Assembly (NCBI RefSeq): GCF_019426345.1
Contig: NZ_JAHLLW010000001.1
Coordinates: 496,001-560,000 of the forward strand
Direction of reading: 5' to 3'
DNA: 64,000 nt
Source: Marinomonas lutimaris
Lineage (GTDB): Bacteria > Pseudomonadota > Gammaproteobacteria > Pseudomonadales > Marinomonadaceae
In this document: piece by piece, positions 35,236 through 43,506 of the stretch
Layout of the letters: every line of letters begins with the position of its first letter
Position numbering within the stretch: the stretch's first letter is position 1
Program-made: the position numbers and the translations under genes
Notes under the pieces: generated by a model
Databases searched by the model: none
What the model was told of the DNA's origin: nothing
Seen by the model: the letters and a program-made list of their open reading frames with translations, nothing else

Positions 35236-35546
35236 GTAAATTTCTTGGTGGCTCTAGATCGAAAGCCAGATTTGGCGCCAACCTGTTTGATACGACCTTT
35301 CATCTCGAGCATGGCGATTTTGATCTTTTTGTTCGAAGCCGCCAGTGCCTTTAACTGCTCGATTTCTTTTAACGCCTCGGCAAACTGTTTTTTGACCAGC
35401 AATATTTCAACAATTTCCTGCATGTGACTGATGACATCGGTGTGATCTGTCGTGAAGTTAGAAGCACTGATTTCAAATGCCTTTCTAGCATGCTCTAACG
35501 CCTCATTGGACTGATCTAATGAATTGGGCTGCGTAAATGTTGCCAT
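35211..35546 (-). CDS. Hypothetical protein, helical with basic tail
   Basis: A 111-residue protein I do not recognise. Residues 8-90 are predicted helical, with TPR-like spacing (ALEHARKAFEISASNF, and FAEALKEIEQLKALA). The last 20 residues are strongly basic and end in Lys/Arg/Ser/Thr. No signal peptide or membrane helix. The ribosome site is weak. Its 3' end overlaps the shared terminator hairpin. Amino-acid composition supports a real gene. Confidence 0.6.
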   Translation of the reverse strand: MATFTQPNSLDQSNEALEHARKAFEISASNFTTDHTDVISHMQEIVEILLVKKQFAEALKEIEQLKALAASNKKIKIAMLEMKGRIKQVGAKSGFRSRATKKFTTRKPKNS

Positions 35547-35662
35547 GAAAACCTTATAAATAGTGAAATGAGTAGGTGCTGTATTTTACTGGGAAATCAT
35601 AGTGTTTGCCTTTTTTATTGACTGTTTAAGTAAGAAGGCAAATAAGGGTATTGGCCGATAGG

Positions 35663-36547
35663 TTATATTTTTCGCCTAAAATCGAGTCGTAATACTTGTC
35701 GAGGAAGATTTGAAACATTGGCCGAAAAAGTGTGAAGACAGCGCGGATCGAATACAATGATGTCGCCAGCGGTGCCGGTCAATGTGACAACTCTCTGTTC
35801 GATGCCATGCAGGGAACTGCCTTCTTCTATGAATCGTTGGATTCGTTGATCAGGAGAGCCTTCTTTAACCAGTTCTTGGAACCACGGATCTTCTTGAATA
35901 AGGGGATCTAACACCTGATCCATGGGCAGTAGCGTGACGTCTTCAGGGTTTTCAAACAGTCCGCTGTTCACCGATTCAAAGGCGTTTATTAACGCCGCGT
36001 TATTGGATGTTCCTAGTGCTGTTGCGAGACGTTCCGCTCGTCGATGAGAGCCAGATACGACCGTTGTTGACCCCATATCGGCAGTGACATTATCGAGAAA
36101 TACAAAAACAAATAGGCTCCACGGCTCGGCGTCTTCCACCACAGTGGGTTCATCATTATGCCAAGATTTATGAGGCACATTCCAAACTGACTCTGAGCCA
36201 GGAAAACTCAACAAAGAATACCAAAGATCTAGCGGTTGCCATGAATGAGCACCAAATACCTTATCAATAGCCGATTGGATTGCACTCTCTACCTTATCCA
36301 ATTTACCTGACGCTTTGAGCTCTCGCATAATCGATCCCATACCGTTTAGCCGTTTTGCACGAGCGTCTCCGACAGGGTTACTGGCATTGGTAAACCATGT
36401 ACTAGGTTCGTCGATATTGATGCTAAAGTTGCGCTCCACTTCTTGCCAAAGATGAGTTTGCACATCGGCAAGCATTTCAACATCGATAACATTGGAGAGT
36501 TGAAGGACACCCTTTTTTCGGAAGTTTTCACGGTTAGAAAATGTCAT
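35663..36547 (-). CDS. Phytanoyl-CoA dioxygenase (PhyH) family protein
   Basis: Fe(II)/2-oxoglutarate-dependent oxygenase fold, 294 residues. The HxD pair is H130-N-D132 in SWHNDEPTV, the distal histidine is H272 in CLHTFSANV, and the 2-oxoglutarate arginine is likely R283 or R287 in PRQVLRLDF. The facial triad thus appears complete. The substrate is not inferable; relatives act on fatty acyl chains, ectoine, quorum molecules and others. It stands alone and is divergent from a small hypothetical gene. Confidence 0.85.
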   Translation of the reverse strand: MTFSNRENFRKKGVLQLSNVIDVEMLADVQTHLWQEVERNFSINIDEPSTWFTNASNPVGDARAKRLNGMGSIMRELKASGKLDKVESAIQSAIDKVFGAHSWQPLDLWYSLLSFPGSESVWNVPHKSWHNDEPTVVEDAEPWSLFVFVFLDNVTADMGSTTVVSGSHRRAERLATALGTSNNAALINAFESVNSGLFENPEDVTLLPMDQVLDPLIQEDPWFQELVKEGSPDQRIQRFIEEGSSLHGIEQRVVTLTGTAGDIIVFDPRCLHTFSANVSNLPRQVLRLDFRRKI

Positions 36548-36755
36548 CGAGTTGGTTTCCCGTTCAGCGTTAGAGTCTTAGTGATTTCAGGTGTTCGCCC
36601 TTGTAGCTATAAATAATGCTTTAAAATCAAAGTTTTTTGTTCTTATCTAACAAATACTTCAATTTTTTACATAACTTTTCTCATTTATGACAGAGTAATT
36701 TCTAAAAGTTGTCTATGGTTATGTAGTCACCATGCTATCTACGGAGAGAACCCGC

Positions 36756-36938
36756 ATGAACAGAAAAGATGACCGCATACAACATTTGGTTAGCTTGCTC
36801 GAAAACTTAGAAAAAGTATCGCTTCAGGATATTGCTCAAATACCGCCTTCTCAGCAGCATATACTGGCTGAAAAGATTGAAAGCTTGCAGGACGAGCTAA
36901 AAGCTTTGATGGTGGACGATGAAACAATGACACATTGA
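36756..36938 (+). CDS. Small hypothetical helical protein
   Basis: A 60-residue protein (MNRKDDRIQHLVSLLENLEK...) of alternating charged and hydrophobic residues, probably two helices, ending in an acidic tail. I do not recognise a family. The ATG at 36756 has GGAGAG six bases upstream, which argues for a real gene; the open frame extends to 36732. Confidence 0.5.
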   Translation: MNRKDDRIQHLVSLLENLEKVSLQDIAQIPPSQQHILAEKIESLQDELKALMVDDETMTH

Positions 36939-37015
36939 TACTTTTATTTATTTAGCCACGTAATATCAACTATTGCCAATGCAATTTAATCCTCGCCATT
37001 TTCCACTCGAAAAAA

Positions 37016-37033
37016 GACCGGCCTAAGCCGGTC
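37016..37033 (-). terminator. Terminator of the glp operon
   Basis: Stem GACCGGC (37016-37022) with GCCGGTC (37027-37033), CTAA loop. The A-run at 37010-37015 gives the minus-strand U-tract. It lies 27 bases past glpV. Confidence 0.88.
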
Positions 37034-37059
37034 AAATGTTCAGAGAGTGTAGAGTGATC

Positions 37060-38784
37060 TTATTCCCAAGAACGAAGCAAATCGTCATAGGAAACTGTAA
37101 CACCCTGTGGTTTTTCATTCGCCAATTTTGGTTTTGGAGAGCCTGGTTGAGCCAACCAGTAAGCTTCGTCACGTGGTTTGTTCATTTTTGGTCCACATAG
37201 AGGCTGTACGTTAGCACGTTCTAAACGCTCCATTACTTTGTCTTGCGCTTCTGCTAGGCCGTTAAGCGCTTCCTGTGGTGTGGCTTCTCCACTTGCCGCT
37301 TGAGAAATGTACTGCCACCAAAGCTGAGCTAGCTTAGGATAATCAGGTACGTTAATCCCTGTTGGCGACCATTGTTTACGCGCCGGTCCTTTGTAGAATT
37401 CAACTAAGCCGCCTAATTTAGGCGCTGCAGCAGCCATTTCAGGAGAGTTGATATCTGATTCACGAATAGGTGTTAGACCTACTAGTGTTTTCTTCAATGA
37501 AACGGTTTTTGCTGTGGTGAACTGAGCGTACAACCACGCGGCTAGACGACGGTCTTCTGGTGTTGAGTTCATGAAAGTCCAAGCACCCACGTCTTGATAA
37601 CCTTTTTTCATGCCTTCTTCCCAGTATGGCCCAACAGGAGACGGCGCCATGCGCCATTTTGGCGTACCATCTTCATTTACAACAGGAAGACCTTTGGTCG
37701 TCATGTCAGCCGTAAAGGCGGTGTACCAGAAAATTTGCTGAGCCACGCCACCTTGAGCTGGCACAGGGCCAGATTCAGAGAAGGTCATGCCTTGCGCTTC
37801 TGGTGGCGCGTATTTGCGCAGCCATTCTACGTATTTTGTTGTTGCATAAACCGCAGCAGGGCCGTTTGTTGCACCACCACGAGAGACGCTTGAACCAACA
37901 GGCGAACACGCATCTTTGATACGAATACCCCATTCGTCTACAGGCAAGCCGTTTGGAAGACCTTTATCGCCCGCACCTGCCATAGAGAACCAAGCATCGG
38001 TGAAACGCCAGCCTAGAGATGGGTCTTTTTTACCGTAATCCATGTGACCGTATATACGTTCACCATCGATGGTTTTCACTTTATCGGTGAAAAACTCAGC
38101 GATATCTTCATAAGCAGACCAGTTAACTGGCACGCCTAGCTCATAACCATAGATAGATTTGAATTTGGCTTTTAGATCAGGACGAGCAAACCAGTCAGCA
38201 CGGAACCAATAAAGGTTAGCAAACTGCTGCGTTGGCAACTGGTAAAGTTTGCCATCTGGGCCTGTGGTGAAATCTAAGCCGATGAAATCGGCAAGATCCA
38301 AGGTTGGCGAGGTGAAATCTTTGCCATCGCCAGTCATCATGTCTGAGATTGGTACCACTTTGCCGTAGCGGAAATGGGTACCGATCAAGTCGGAATCGTT
38401 GACGTAAGCATCATAAATGTTACGACCAGATTGCATTTGTGTTTGCAGTTTTTCGACCACATCACCTTCTTGGATCAGGTCATGATTGACCTTGATGCCA
38501 GTAATTTCGGTGAAGGCTTTAGCCAACACTTGAGACTCGTATTTGTGAGTCGTTAAGGTTTCAGACGCTACATTTATCTCCATACCGCGGAATTTTTTAG
38601 CGGCTTCGGTGAACCAGTGCATTTCGTCAAGCTGTTGTTGCTTGGTTAGTGTAGAAACGGTGAATTCGGTATCTACCCATTTTTCTGCGGCGTCTGAGTA
38701 TGCGTCAGCCCATAAGGTGGCTGAATGCATCATGACAGCAAAGGGTAAGGCGGCGAGTGCAATTTTTTTCTTATTGTAGTGCAT
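37060..38784 (-). CDS. glpV: Glycerol-type ABC transporter substrate-binding protein
   Basis: Large periplasmic binding protein of 574 residues. A signal peptide (LAALPFAVMMHSATLWA) is cleaved near A-D. The type II binding-protein body has VASETLTTHKYESQVLAKAF, then FANLYWFRADWFARPDLK, and a CUT1-like C-terminal half. The gene order ATPase-ATPase-permease-permease-DUF2160-binding protein is that of the Rhizobium glpSTPQUV glycerol carrier, and the protein length fits GlpV. Two cysteines (DACSPVG and LCGPK) may form a disulfide. Glycerol as substrate is inferred from synteny; no glpK or glpD is in this window. Confidence 0.82.
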   Translation of the reverse strand: MHYNKKKIALAALPFAVMMHSATLWADAYSDAAEKWVDTEFTVSTLTKQQQLDEMHWFTEAAKKFRGMEINVASETLTTHKYESQVLAKAFTEITGIKVNHDLIQEGDVVEKLQTQMQSGRNIYDAYVNDSDLIGTHFRYGKVVPISDMMTGDGKDFTSPTLDLADFIGLDFTTGPDGKLYQLPTQQFANLYWFRADWFARPDLKAKFKSIYGYELGVPVNWSAYEDIAEFFTDKVKTIDGERIYGHMDYGKKDPSLGWRFTDAWFSMAGAGDKGLPNGLPVDEWGIRIKDACSPVGSSVSRGGATNGPAAVYATTKYVEWLRKYAPPEAQGMTFSESGPVPAQGGVAQQIFWYTAFTADMTTKGLPVVNEDGTPKWRMAPSPVGPYWEEGMKKGYQDVGAWTFMNSTPEDRRLAAWLYAQFTTAKTVSLKKTLVGLTPIRESDINSPEMAAAAPKLGGLVEFYKGPARKQWSPTGINVPDYPKLAQLWWQYISQAASGEATPQEALNGLAEAQDKVMERLERANVQPLCGPKMNKPRDEAYWLAQPGSPKPKLANEKPQGVTVSYDDLLRSWE

Positions 38785-38889
38785 AGTTTACCTCAACAAA
38801 GTTTGGTTTTTCTTTTTGGTTTTTTATGTTTGGCTTCCGTGCCTGTCGTACTAGAGAGTCCATCAGTTCATTACTGATAATGACGTTGA

Positions 38890-39162
38890 CTAGCCCCAAC
38901 GCATCAGGATGATCATCCAAAATGCGCATAGGACGGTTGCCACCGCAATGTTCACATCCGTTAACGCAACGAATGCAAGGTGGATAAAAGCACTGCTAAG
39001 CAGGCCAATGAATAAGCGATCACCACGCGTGGTTGCCAGTGGCAAAAAGCCACGACGTTCCACGCAAGGCGAGACCAGTTGCCATGTGGTCATGCCGACC
39101 AAGATCACAGCAATGCCGATAAAAAATAGGGCGGTAGGTAATGTCCAAGACATCCAAGCCAT
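38890..39162 (-). CDS. glpU: DUF2160 small membrane protein of the glycerol-type ABC operon
   Basis: A 90-residue membrane protein with three hydrophobic segments: LPTALFFIGIAVILVGMTTW, LFIGLLSSAFIHLAFVAL, and VATVLCAFWMIILMRWG. The DUF2160 signature PCVERRGFLPLATTRGDRLFIGLL is evident. It lies 11 bases after the GlpQ gene and 105 before GlpV, as in Rhizobium. The role in transport is not established to my knowledge. Confidence 0.85.
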   Translation of the reverse strand: MAWMSWTLPTALFFIGIAVILVGMTTWQLVSPCVERRGFLPLATTRGDRLFIGLLSSAFIHLAFVALTDVNIAVATVLCAFWMIILMRWG

Positions 39163-39173
39163 AATAATTCTCC

Positions 39174-40070
39174 TTACACTCGACCAAGGGCAAAGCCCTT
39201 CGCCACATGGTTACGAACGAAGTAAATGACCAACATACCCGGTAGGATAGTCAGCACACCTGCGGCTGCGAGTAGTCCCCAGTCCATCCCTGACGCCGAG
39301 ACGGTTCGAGTCATAATGGCCGCGATAGGTTTTGCATCAACTGACGTTAACGTCCGTGCTAATAGCAACTCTACCCAAGAGAACATGAAGCAAAAGAAGG
39401 CTGTCACGCCGATACCTGAGCGAATCAAGGGGATGAAGATACGCACGAAGAATTTAGGGAACGAATAGCCGTCGATATACGCTGTTTCATCAATTTCACG
39501 AGGTACGCCACTCATAAAACCTTCCAGTATCCACACGGCTAAAGGCACTGTGAAAATACAATGAGCTAGCGCCACGGCAATATGGGTATCAAACAAACCA
39601 ACAGAAGAATACAGCTGAAAGAATGGCAGTAAGAACACAGCTGGTGGCGCCATACGGTTAGAGAGTAACCAGAAGAACATGTGCTTATCACCAATGAACT
39701 TATAGCGGCTAAAGGCATAAGCAGCAGGTAAGGCAACCAGTAGACTGATAACCATATTCATGGACACGTAAAAAATTGAGTTTACGTAACCCATGTACCA
39801 GGTTGGGTCGCCAAATATCTTAGCGTAGTTTGCCAAAGTGAAATCTTCAGGGAAGAAAGATAAGCCGCTGAGAATTTCGGTATTGGTTTTAAATGACATG
39901 TTGATTAGCCAATAGATTGGCAGTAGTAACAGCACCAAATACAGCACCAAACCGAAGCGTCCACGAAGGTGGGCATTACGCGTCTTACGTTCAGCTTTGC
40001 TGTAAACCGGGGCTTGTTCTTTTTTACCTGTATTGCGTGTGCGTGTCATAGAGGTATTTGATTGCGTCAT
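39174..40070 (-). CDS. glpQ: ABC permease, MalG/CUT1 type
   Basis: A 298-residue inner-membrane permease with six helices. It has LYLVLLLLPIYWLINMSFKT at the start and the EAA loop EIDETAYIDGYSFPKFFVRIFIPLI (E-A-A-x(3)-G pattern), followed by LPGMLVIYFVRNHVAKGFALGRV. The long basic N-terminal tail (about 25 residues) is cytoplasmic. GlpP's partner; gap to GlpP 9 bases, to GlpU 11 bases. Confidence 0.88.
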   Translation of the reverse strand: MTQSNTSMTRTRNTGKKEQAPVYSKAERKTRNAHLRGRFGLVLYLVLLLLPIYWLINMSFKTNTEILSGLSFFPEDFTLANYAKIFGDPTWYMGYVNSIFYVSMNMVISLLVALPAAYAFSRYKFIGDKHMFFWLLSNRMAPPAVFLLPFFQLYSSVGLFDTHIAVALAHCIFTVPLAVWILEGFMSGVPREIDETAYIDGYSFPKFFVRIFIPLIRSGIGVTAFFCFMFSWVELLLARTLTSVDAKPIAAIMTRTVSASGMDWGLLAAAGVLTILPGMLVIYFVRNHVAKGFALGRV

Positions 40071-40079
40071 GATCCGCTC

Positions 40080-40949
40080 CTACTTGTCTTTTTGCATGTT
40101 CATGATGGTGGTGTAGAACACCCAACACACGAGCAAGATGATTAAGAAGTACACCAGCGAGAACGCTGCGGCAGGACCAAGGTCAAACTGACCGATGGCT
40201 TGCTGTACTAAGGCTTGGCTCAAGAAGGTTGTGGAACTACCTGGGCCGCCACCGGTAAGAACAAAAGGTTCGGTGTAAATCATGAAAGAATCCATAAAGC
40301 GCAATAACACACCAATAATCAGCACGTTAGTGAGTTTCGGTAGCTGGATGTAACGGAATACCGCCCAGCGTGATGCTTGGTCGATGCGTGCTGCTTGATA
40401 ATACACTTCAGGAATCGCCCGCAGTCCGGAATAGCACAATAAGGCAACCAATGGAGTCCAATGCCACACGTCCATCAAGACAACTGTTAACCAAGCGTCG
40501 GTAGGATCAGAGGCATAGTTATAATCGACACCGATACTGCTCATAAAAGCACCAAATAAACCGATGTCTGCACGGCCAAAGATTTGCCAAATAGTGCCCA
40601 CCACATTCCATGGAATCAGCAAAGGAATGGCAACCAGAATTAAGGCCAAAGACGCGCCTCGGCCTTTGGTTGGCATCATCAAGGCAACACAAATCCCCAG
40701 TGGCACTTCAATGATAATAATCGTGAAAGAATAGATAAACTGACGCAGCAAGGCTTCTTGTAAGCGGCTGTCTAGCATCACTTGCTTGAACCATTCTGTG
40801 CCGACAAAGTAGCGTGTATAAGGATCAAAAATATCCTGTACCGAATAGTTCACCACCGTCATAAGAGGAATGATGGCAGAGAAAGCCACGATGAGAAAAA
40901 CAGGCAGAACAAGGAACCACGCCTTATTGTTTTCGACTTTAGTTTGCAT
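40080..40949 (-). CDS. glpP: ABC permease, MalF/CUT1 type
   Basis: An inner-membrane permease of about 289 residues with six helices and EAA loop IPEVYYQAARIDQASRWAVFRYIQLP. The start is set at the ATG 40949, with AAAGGAG about eight bases upstream, giving an 11-base overlap with the upstream ATPase gene; a longer frame to 40991 has no good site. GlpP and GlpQ together form the translocation pore. Confidence 0.88.
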   Translation of the reverse strand: MQTKVENNKAWFLVLPVFLIVAFSAIIPLMTVVNYSVQDIFDPYTRYFVGTEWFKQVMLDSRLQEALLRQFIYSFTIIIIEVPLGICVALMMPTKGRGASLALILVAIPLLIPWNVVGTIWQIFGRADIGLFGAFMSSIGVDYNYASDPTDAWLTVVLMDVWHWTPLVALLCYSGLRAIPEVYYQAARIDQASRWAVFRYIQLPKLTNVLIIGVLLRFMDSFMIYTEPFVLTGGGPGSSTTFLSQALVQQAIGQFDLGPAAAFSLVYFLIILLVCWVFYTTIMNMQKDK

Positions 40950-42096
40950 GGCCAGTCTCCTTTTTTGGATCTTCTGAGTGGGCTTGATCACTTACATCAA
41001 CCAGATACTCATCTACATAGACCTTAGTCCATTGCTCAGGGAAGCTTACGTAGATTTGCCCTGAAGGCACTTTCTGGTCTTCACTTAGGCGCGCTTTCAT
41101 CACTTGCCCTTGGAATAAGAAAGATAGGATTTTGTATGTACCAAGGTCTTCCACGTAGTCCACTTCTACAGGGAAAGCATCGTTATTTTTGCCGTCCCAA
41201 ACATGCACAAACTCCGGGCGAATTCCCAAAGTAACCTTATTGGCGCCCATGGCTTTTAAACGTGTCAGCATGGCATCGCTGATTGAGATTTCATAATCGC
41301 CGAACATTAGTACTTCTTTTTTATCGTCTTGGCTTTTTAGTTCGGCTTCAAAAAAGTTCATGCCCGGACTACCAATGAAGTAGCCAACAAAAGTGTGGGC
41401 TGGTTTTTCGAATAACTCTCGTGGGGTACCGAACTGGACGATTTTACCGTTGTACATCACGGCGATTTTATCGGCGAAAGTAGAGGCTTCTAACTGGTCG
41501 TGGGTGACATACACCATGGTGATGTTGAACTGCTCATGGATTTGCTTGAGCTTACGGCGCAGTTTCCATTTCAACTGAGGATCGATAACGGTGAGTGGTT
41601 CATCAAACAAAATCGCCGACACATCGTCGCGTACTAAACCGCGGCCCATGGAGACTTTTTGCTTTTGGTCTGCCGATAAACCTTTGGCTTTGCGTTTTAG
41701 CTGGTCAGACAGTTCAAGAATCTCAGCGACTTCGTATACTTTCGACTTCACCTTGTATTCCGGCACGCCAATATTGCGCAGTGGAAAGGCCAAGTTATCA
41801 AACACCGTCATAGTGTCGTACACCACTGGGAACTGGAAAACCTGAGCGATATTGCGTTCTTCTGGCTTTAATTCGTTCACGCGTTTGCCGTCGAATAAAA
41901 CTTCCCCATGGGAAGGCTCCAGCAAACCTGAAATGATGTTCAGTAGGGTGGATTTTCCACAACCAGATGGGCCAAGTAGAGCGAAAGCACCGCCTTGCTC
42001 CCACACATGGGACATTTCGCGGATGGCGTAATCTTCTGGCTTGGTTGGGTTGTCTGTATAAGTATGCGCTAAGGCATTTAATGTAATAGAGGCCAT
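40939..42096 (-). CDS. glpT: ABC ATPase with degenerate signature motif
   Basis: A 385-residue CUT1-type ATPase with a C-terminal TOBE-like regulatory part. Walker A is GPSGCGKSTLL. The signature is LSADQKQKVSMGRGL (LSGGQ replaced by LSADQ). Walker B is AILFDEPLTVIDPQL (the D-loop IDPQ is unusual), and the switch His is present in MVYVTHDQLEA. It lies 2 bases after GlpS, so the two form a heterodimer. Its consensus nucleotide-binding motifs pair with the consensus signature of GlpS, and its degenerate signature faces GlpS's defective switch region. Confidence 0.9.
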   Translation of the reverse strand: MASITLNALAHTYTDNPTKPEDYAIREMSHVWEQGGAFALLGPSGCGKSTLLNIISGLLEPSHGEVLFDGKRVNELKPEERNIAQVFQFPVVYDTMTVFDNLAFPLRNIGVPEYKVKSKVYEVAEILELSDQLKRKAKGLSADQKQKVSMGRGLVRDDVSAILFDEPLTVIDPQLKWKLRRKLKQIHEQFNITMVYVTHDQLEASTFADKIAVMYNGKIVQFGTPRELFEKPAHTFVGYFIGSPGMNFFEAELKSQDDKKEVLMFGDYEISISDAMLTRLKAMGANKVTLGIRPEFVHVWDGKNNDAFPVEVDYVEDLGTYKILSFLFQGQVMKARLSEDQKVPSGQIYVSFPEQWTKVYVDEYLVDVSDQAHSEDPKKETGHAN

Positions 42097-42098
42097 GA

Positions 42099-43187
42099 TT
42101 ATTGATCCCTCATTCGTGCTGGGGAATGCACCATCTTGCCTTGAGCGTCAAAGGCGTAAAGTTTGTGCGTTGGGAAGTAGACCTTAATTTCTTGGTCTAC
42201 TTGGTAGGCATGAACCCCAGATAAATGCAGCACCAAATCAAAATGCGGATTGTGAACATGCAAGAAGGTTTCGGAGCCACTGATTTCAGCCAAATCCACT
42301 CGCACTGGTAGTTCTAAGTCGTCGTCAGAATGTGGCACTAAACCAATGTGCGAGGCGCGCACACCGAACTGATATTCACCGGGAGTTAGGCGACGTAAAT
42401 CGCTGTTTAAACGAAAATGTACTGTGTCGTCAAAAGTCACTTCTTCTTCGCTGACGCGACCGGGAACCACGTTGATTGGTGGTTCTGAGAACATCTCGGC
42501 GGTGATAATGTCTTTGGGTTGATGGTAAACCTCAGCGGTTGGTCCCATTTGCAACAAACGACCTTCGTTCAATACTGCAGTGTTACCACCCAAGGCTAAG
42601 GCTTCGTTGGGTTCGGTTGTCGCGTAAATGGCGATGCAGTTGCGAGCTTTGAACAAGGCGCGCAATTCTTGGCGCAGCTCTTCGCGTAATTTGTAATCGA
42701 GGTTAACCAAGGGTTCATCAAACAGGATGATTTGCGAGTCTTTCACCAAGGCTCTCGCCATGGCGGTACGTTGTTGTTGACCACCGGAAAGTTGCAGTGG
42801 CAGACGATCAAGATAAGGATCTATACGCAACATTTCAGCGGTTTCACGTACACGGCGGTCGACTTCTTTTTCATCCATCTTTGCTAAGCGAAGCGGCGAT
42901 GCAATGTTTTCGTAAACCGTGAGATTGGGGTAATTGATGAACTGTTGGTACACCATGGAAATGTTGCGTTCGCGAACGGGCACACCCGTTACGTCCACCC
43001 CATTCATGAGGATTTTCCCTTTGGTTGGTCGATCAAGACCGGCCATGAGGCGCATTAGCGTGGTTTTACCAGACAGCGTGCGTCCAAGTAAAACGTTGAA
43101 AGAGCCGGGTTCGAGAGACAAATTTACATCGTCGATCCACGTCTCGCCTTCAACAACGCGCGATACATTCTGCAGCGTCAGAGACAT
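42099..43187 (-). CDS. glpS: ABC ATPase lacking the switch histidine
   Basis: A 362-residue CUT1-type ATPase. Walker A is unusual in its interior, GRTLSGKTTLM. The signature LSGGQQQRTAMARAL is intact, and Walker B is IILFDEPLVNLDYKL. The switch histidine is replaced: the segment reads IYATTEPNEALAL, where canonical members have a THD motif. A TOBE-like C-terminal part follows (FGVRASHIGLVPHSDDDLELP). It is the first gene of the operon, with a sigma-54 promoter about 110 bases upstream. Confidence 0.9.
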   Translation of the reverse strand: MSLTLQNVSRVVEGETWIDDVNLSLEPGSFNVLLGRTLSGKTTLMRLMAGLDRPTKGKILMNGVDVTGVPVRERNISMVYQQFINYPNLTVYENIASPLRLAKMDEKEVDRRVRETAEMLRIDPYLDRLPLQLSGGQQQRTAMARALVKDSQIILFDEPLVNLDYKLREELRQELRALFKARNCIAIYATTEPNEALALGGNTAVLNEGRLLQMGPTAEVYHQPKDIITAEMFSEPPINVVPGRVSEEEVTFDDTVHFRLNSDLRRLTPGEYQFGVRASHIGLVPHSDDDLELPVRVDLAEISGSETFLHVHNPHFDLVLHLSGVHAYQVDQEIKVYFPTHKLYAFDAQGKMVHSPARMRDQ

Positions 43188-43295
43188 TGTAAGTACCTTT
43201 TTTGTTGTTATTGTTTTCTAGTGCAAACGCTTTTTGGTCTTGTGCAAGGCTCAAAAATGAATGCACTGTAATCTTGTCTGTATTCGTTAAGTACT

Positions 43296-43312
43296 TACAA
43301 AAGCCATGCCAA
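43296..43312 (-). promoter_or_regulatory. Sigma-54 promoter of the glp operon
   Basis: Minus strand TTGGCATGGCTTTTGTA. Against the consensus YTGGCACGRNNNTTGCW it matches all but two defined positions; the GG and GT elements are 10 bases apart, which is the required spacing. The -12 element is GT rather than GC. Predicted start near 43285, about 100 bases before glpS. Confidence 0.75.
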
Positions 43313-43412
43313 AATTATTTTTATGTTTTTTATAAATGTTAAGATTTTGAAAAGTAAAGGTTTTATCGGTTTTTATTAGTGTTTTTTATGATTTTCACTT
43401 TCGAAAAAGGAC

Positions 43413-43460
43413 TGTTCACGAGTGTTCAAAGTGTTTACAGTCTCCTGATTACAGTGAACA
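43413..43460. promoter_or_regulatory. Probable upstream activating sequence for the AcoR-like regulator
   Basis: TGTTCAC (43413-43419), TGTTCA (43423-43428) and TGTTTAC (43432-43438) repeat about every 10 bases in direct orientation, and an inverted GTGAACA follows at 43454-43460. The block lies roughly 100-150 bases upstream of the sigma-54 promoter, the usual distance for enhancer-binding activators, and directly before the activator's own start. Confidence 0.6.
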
Positions 43461-43506
43461 TTTCATGCACACTTTAGGTGTTTTACCCAATGTGTTGGAG
43501 TTGGAA

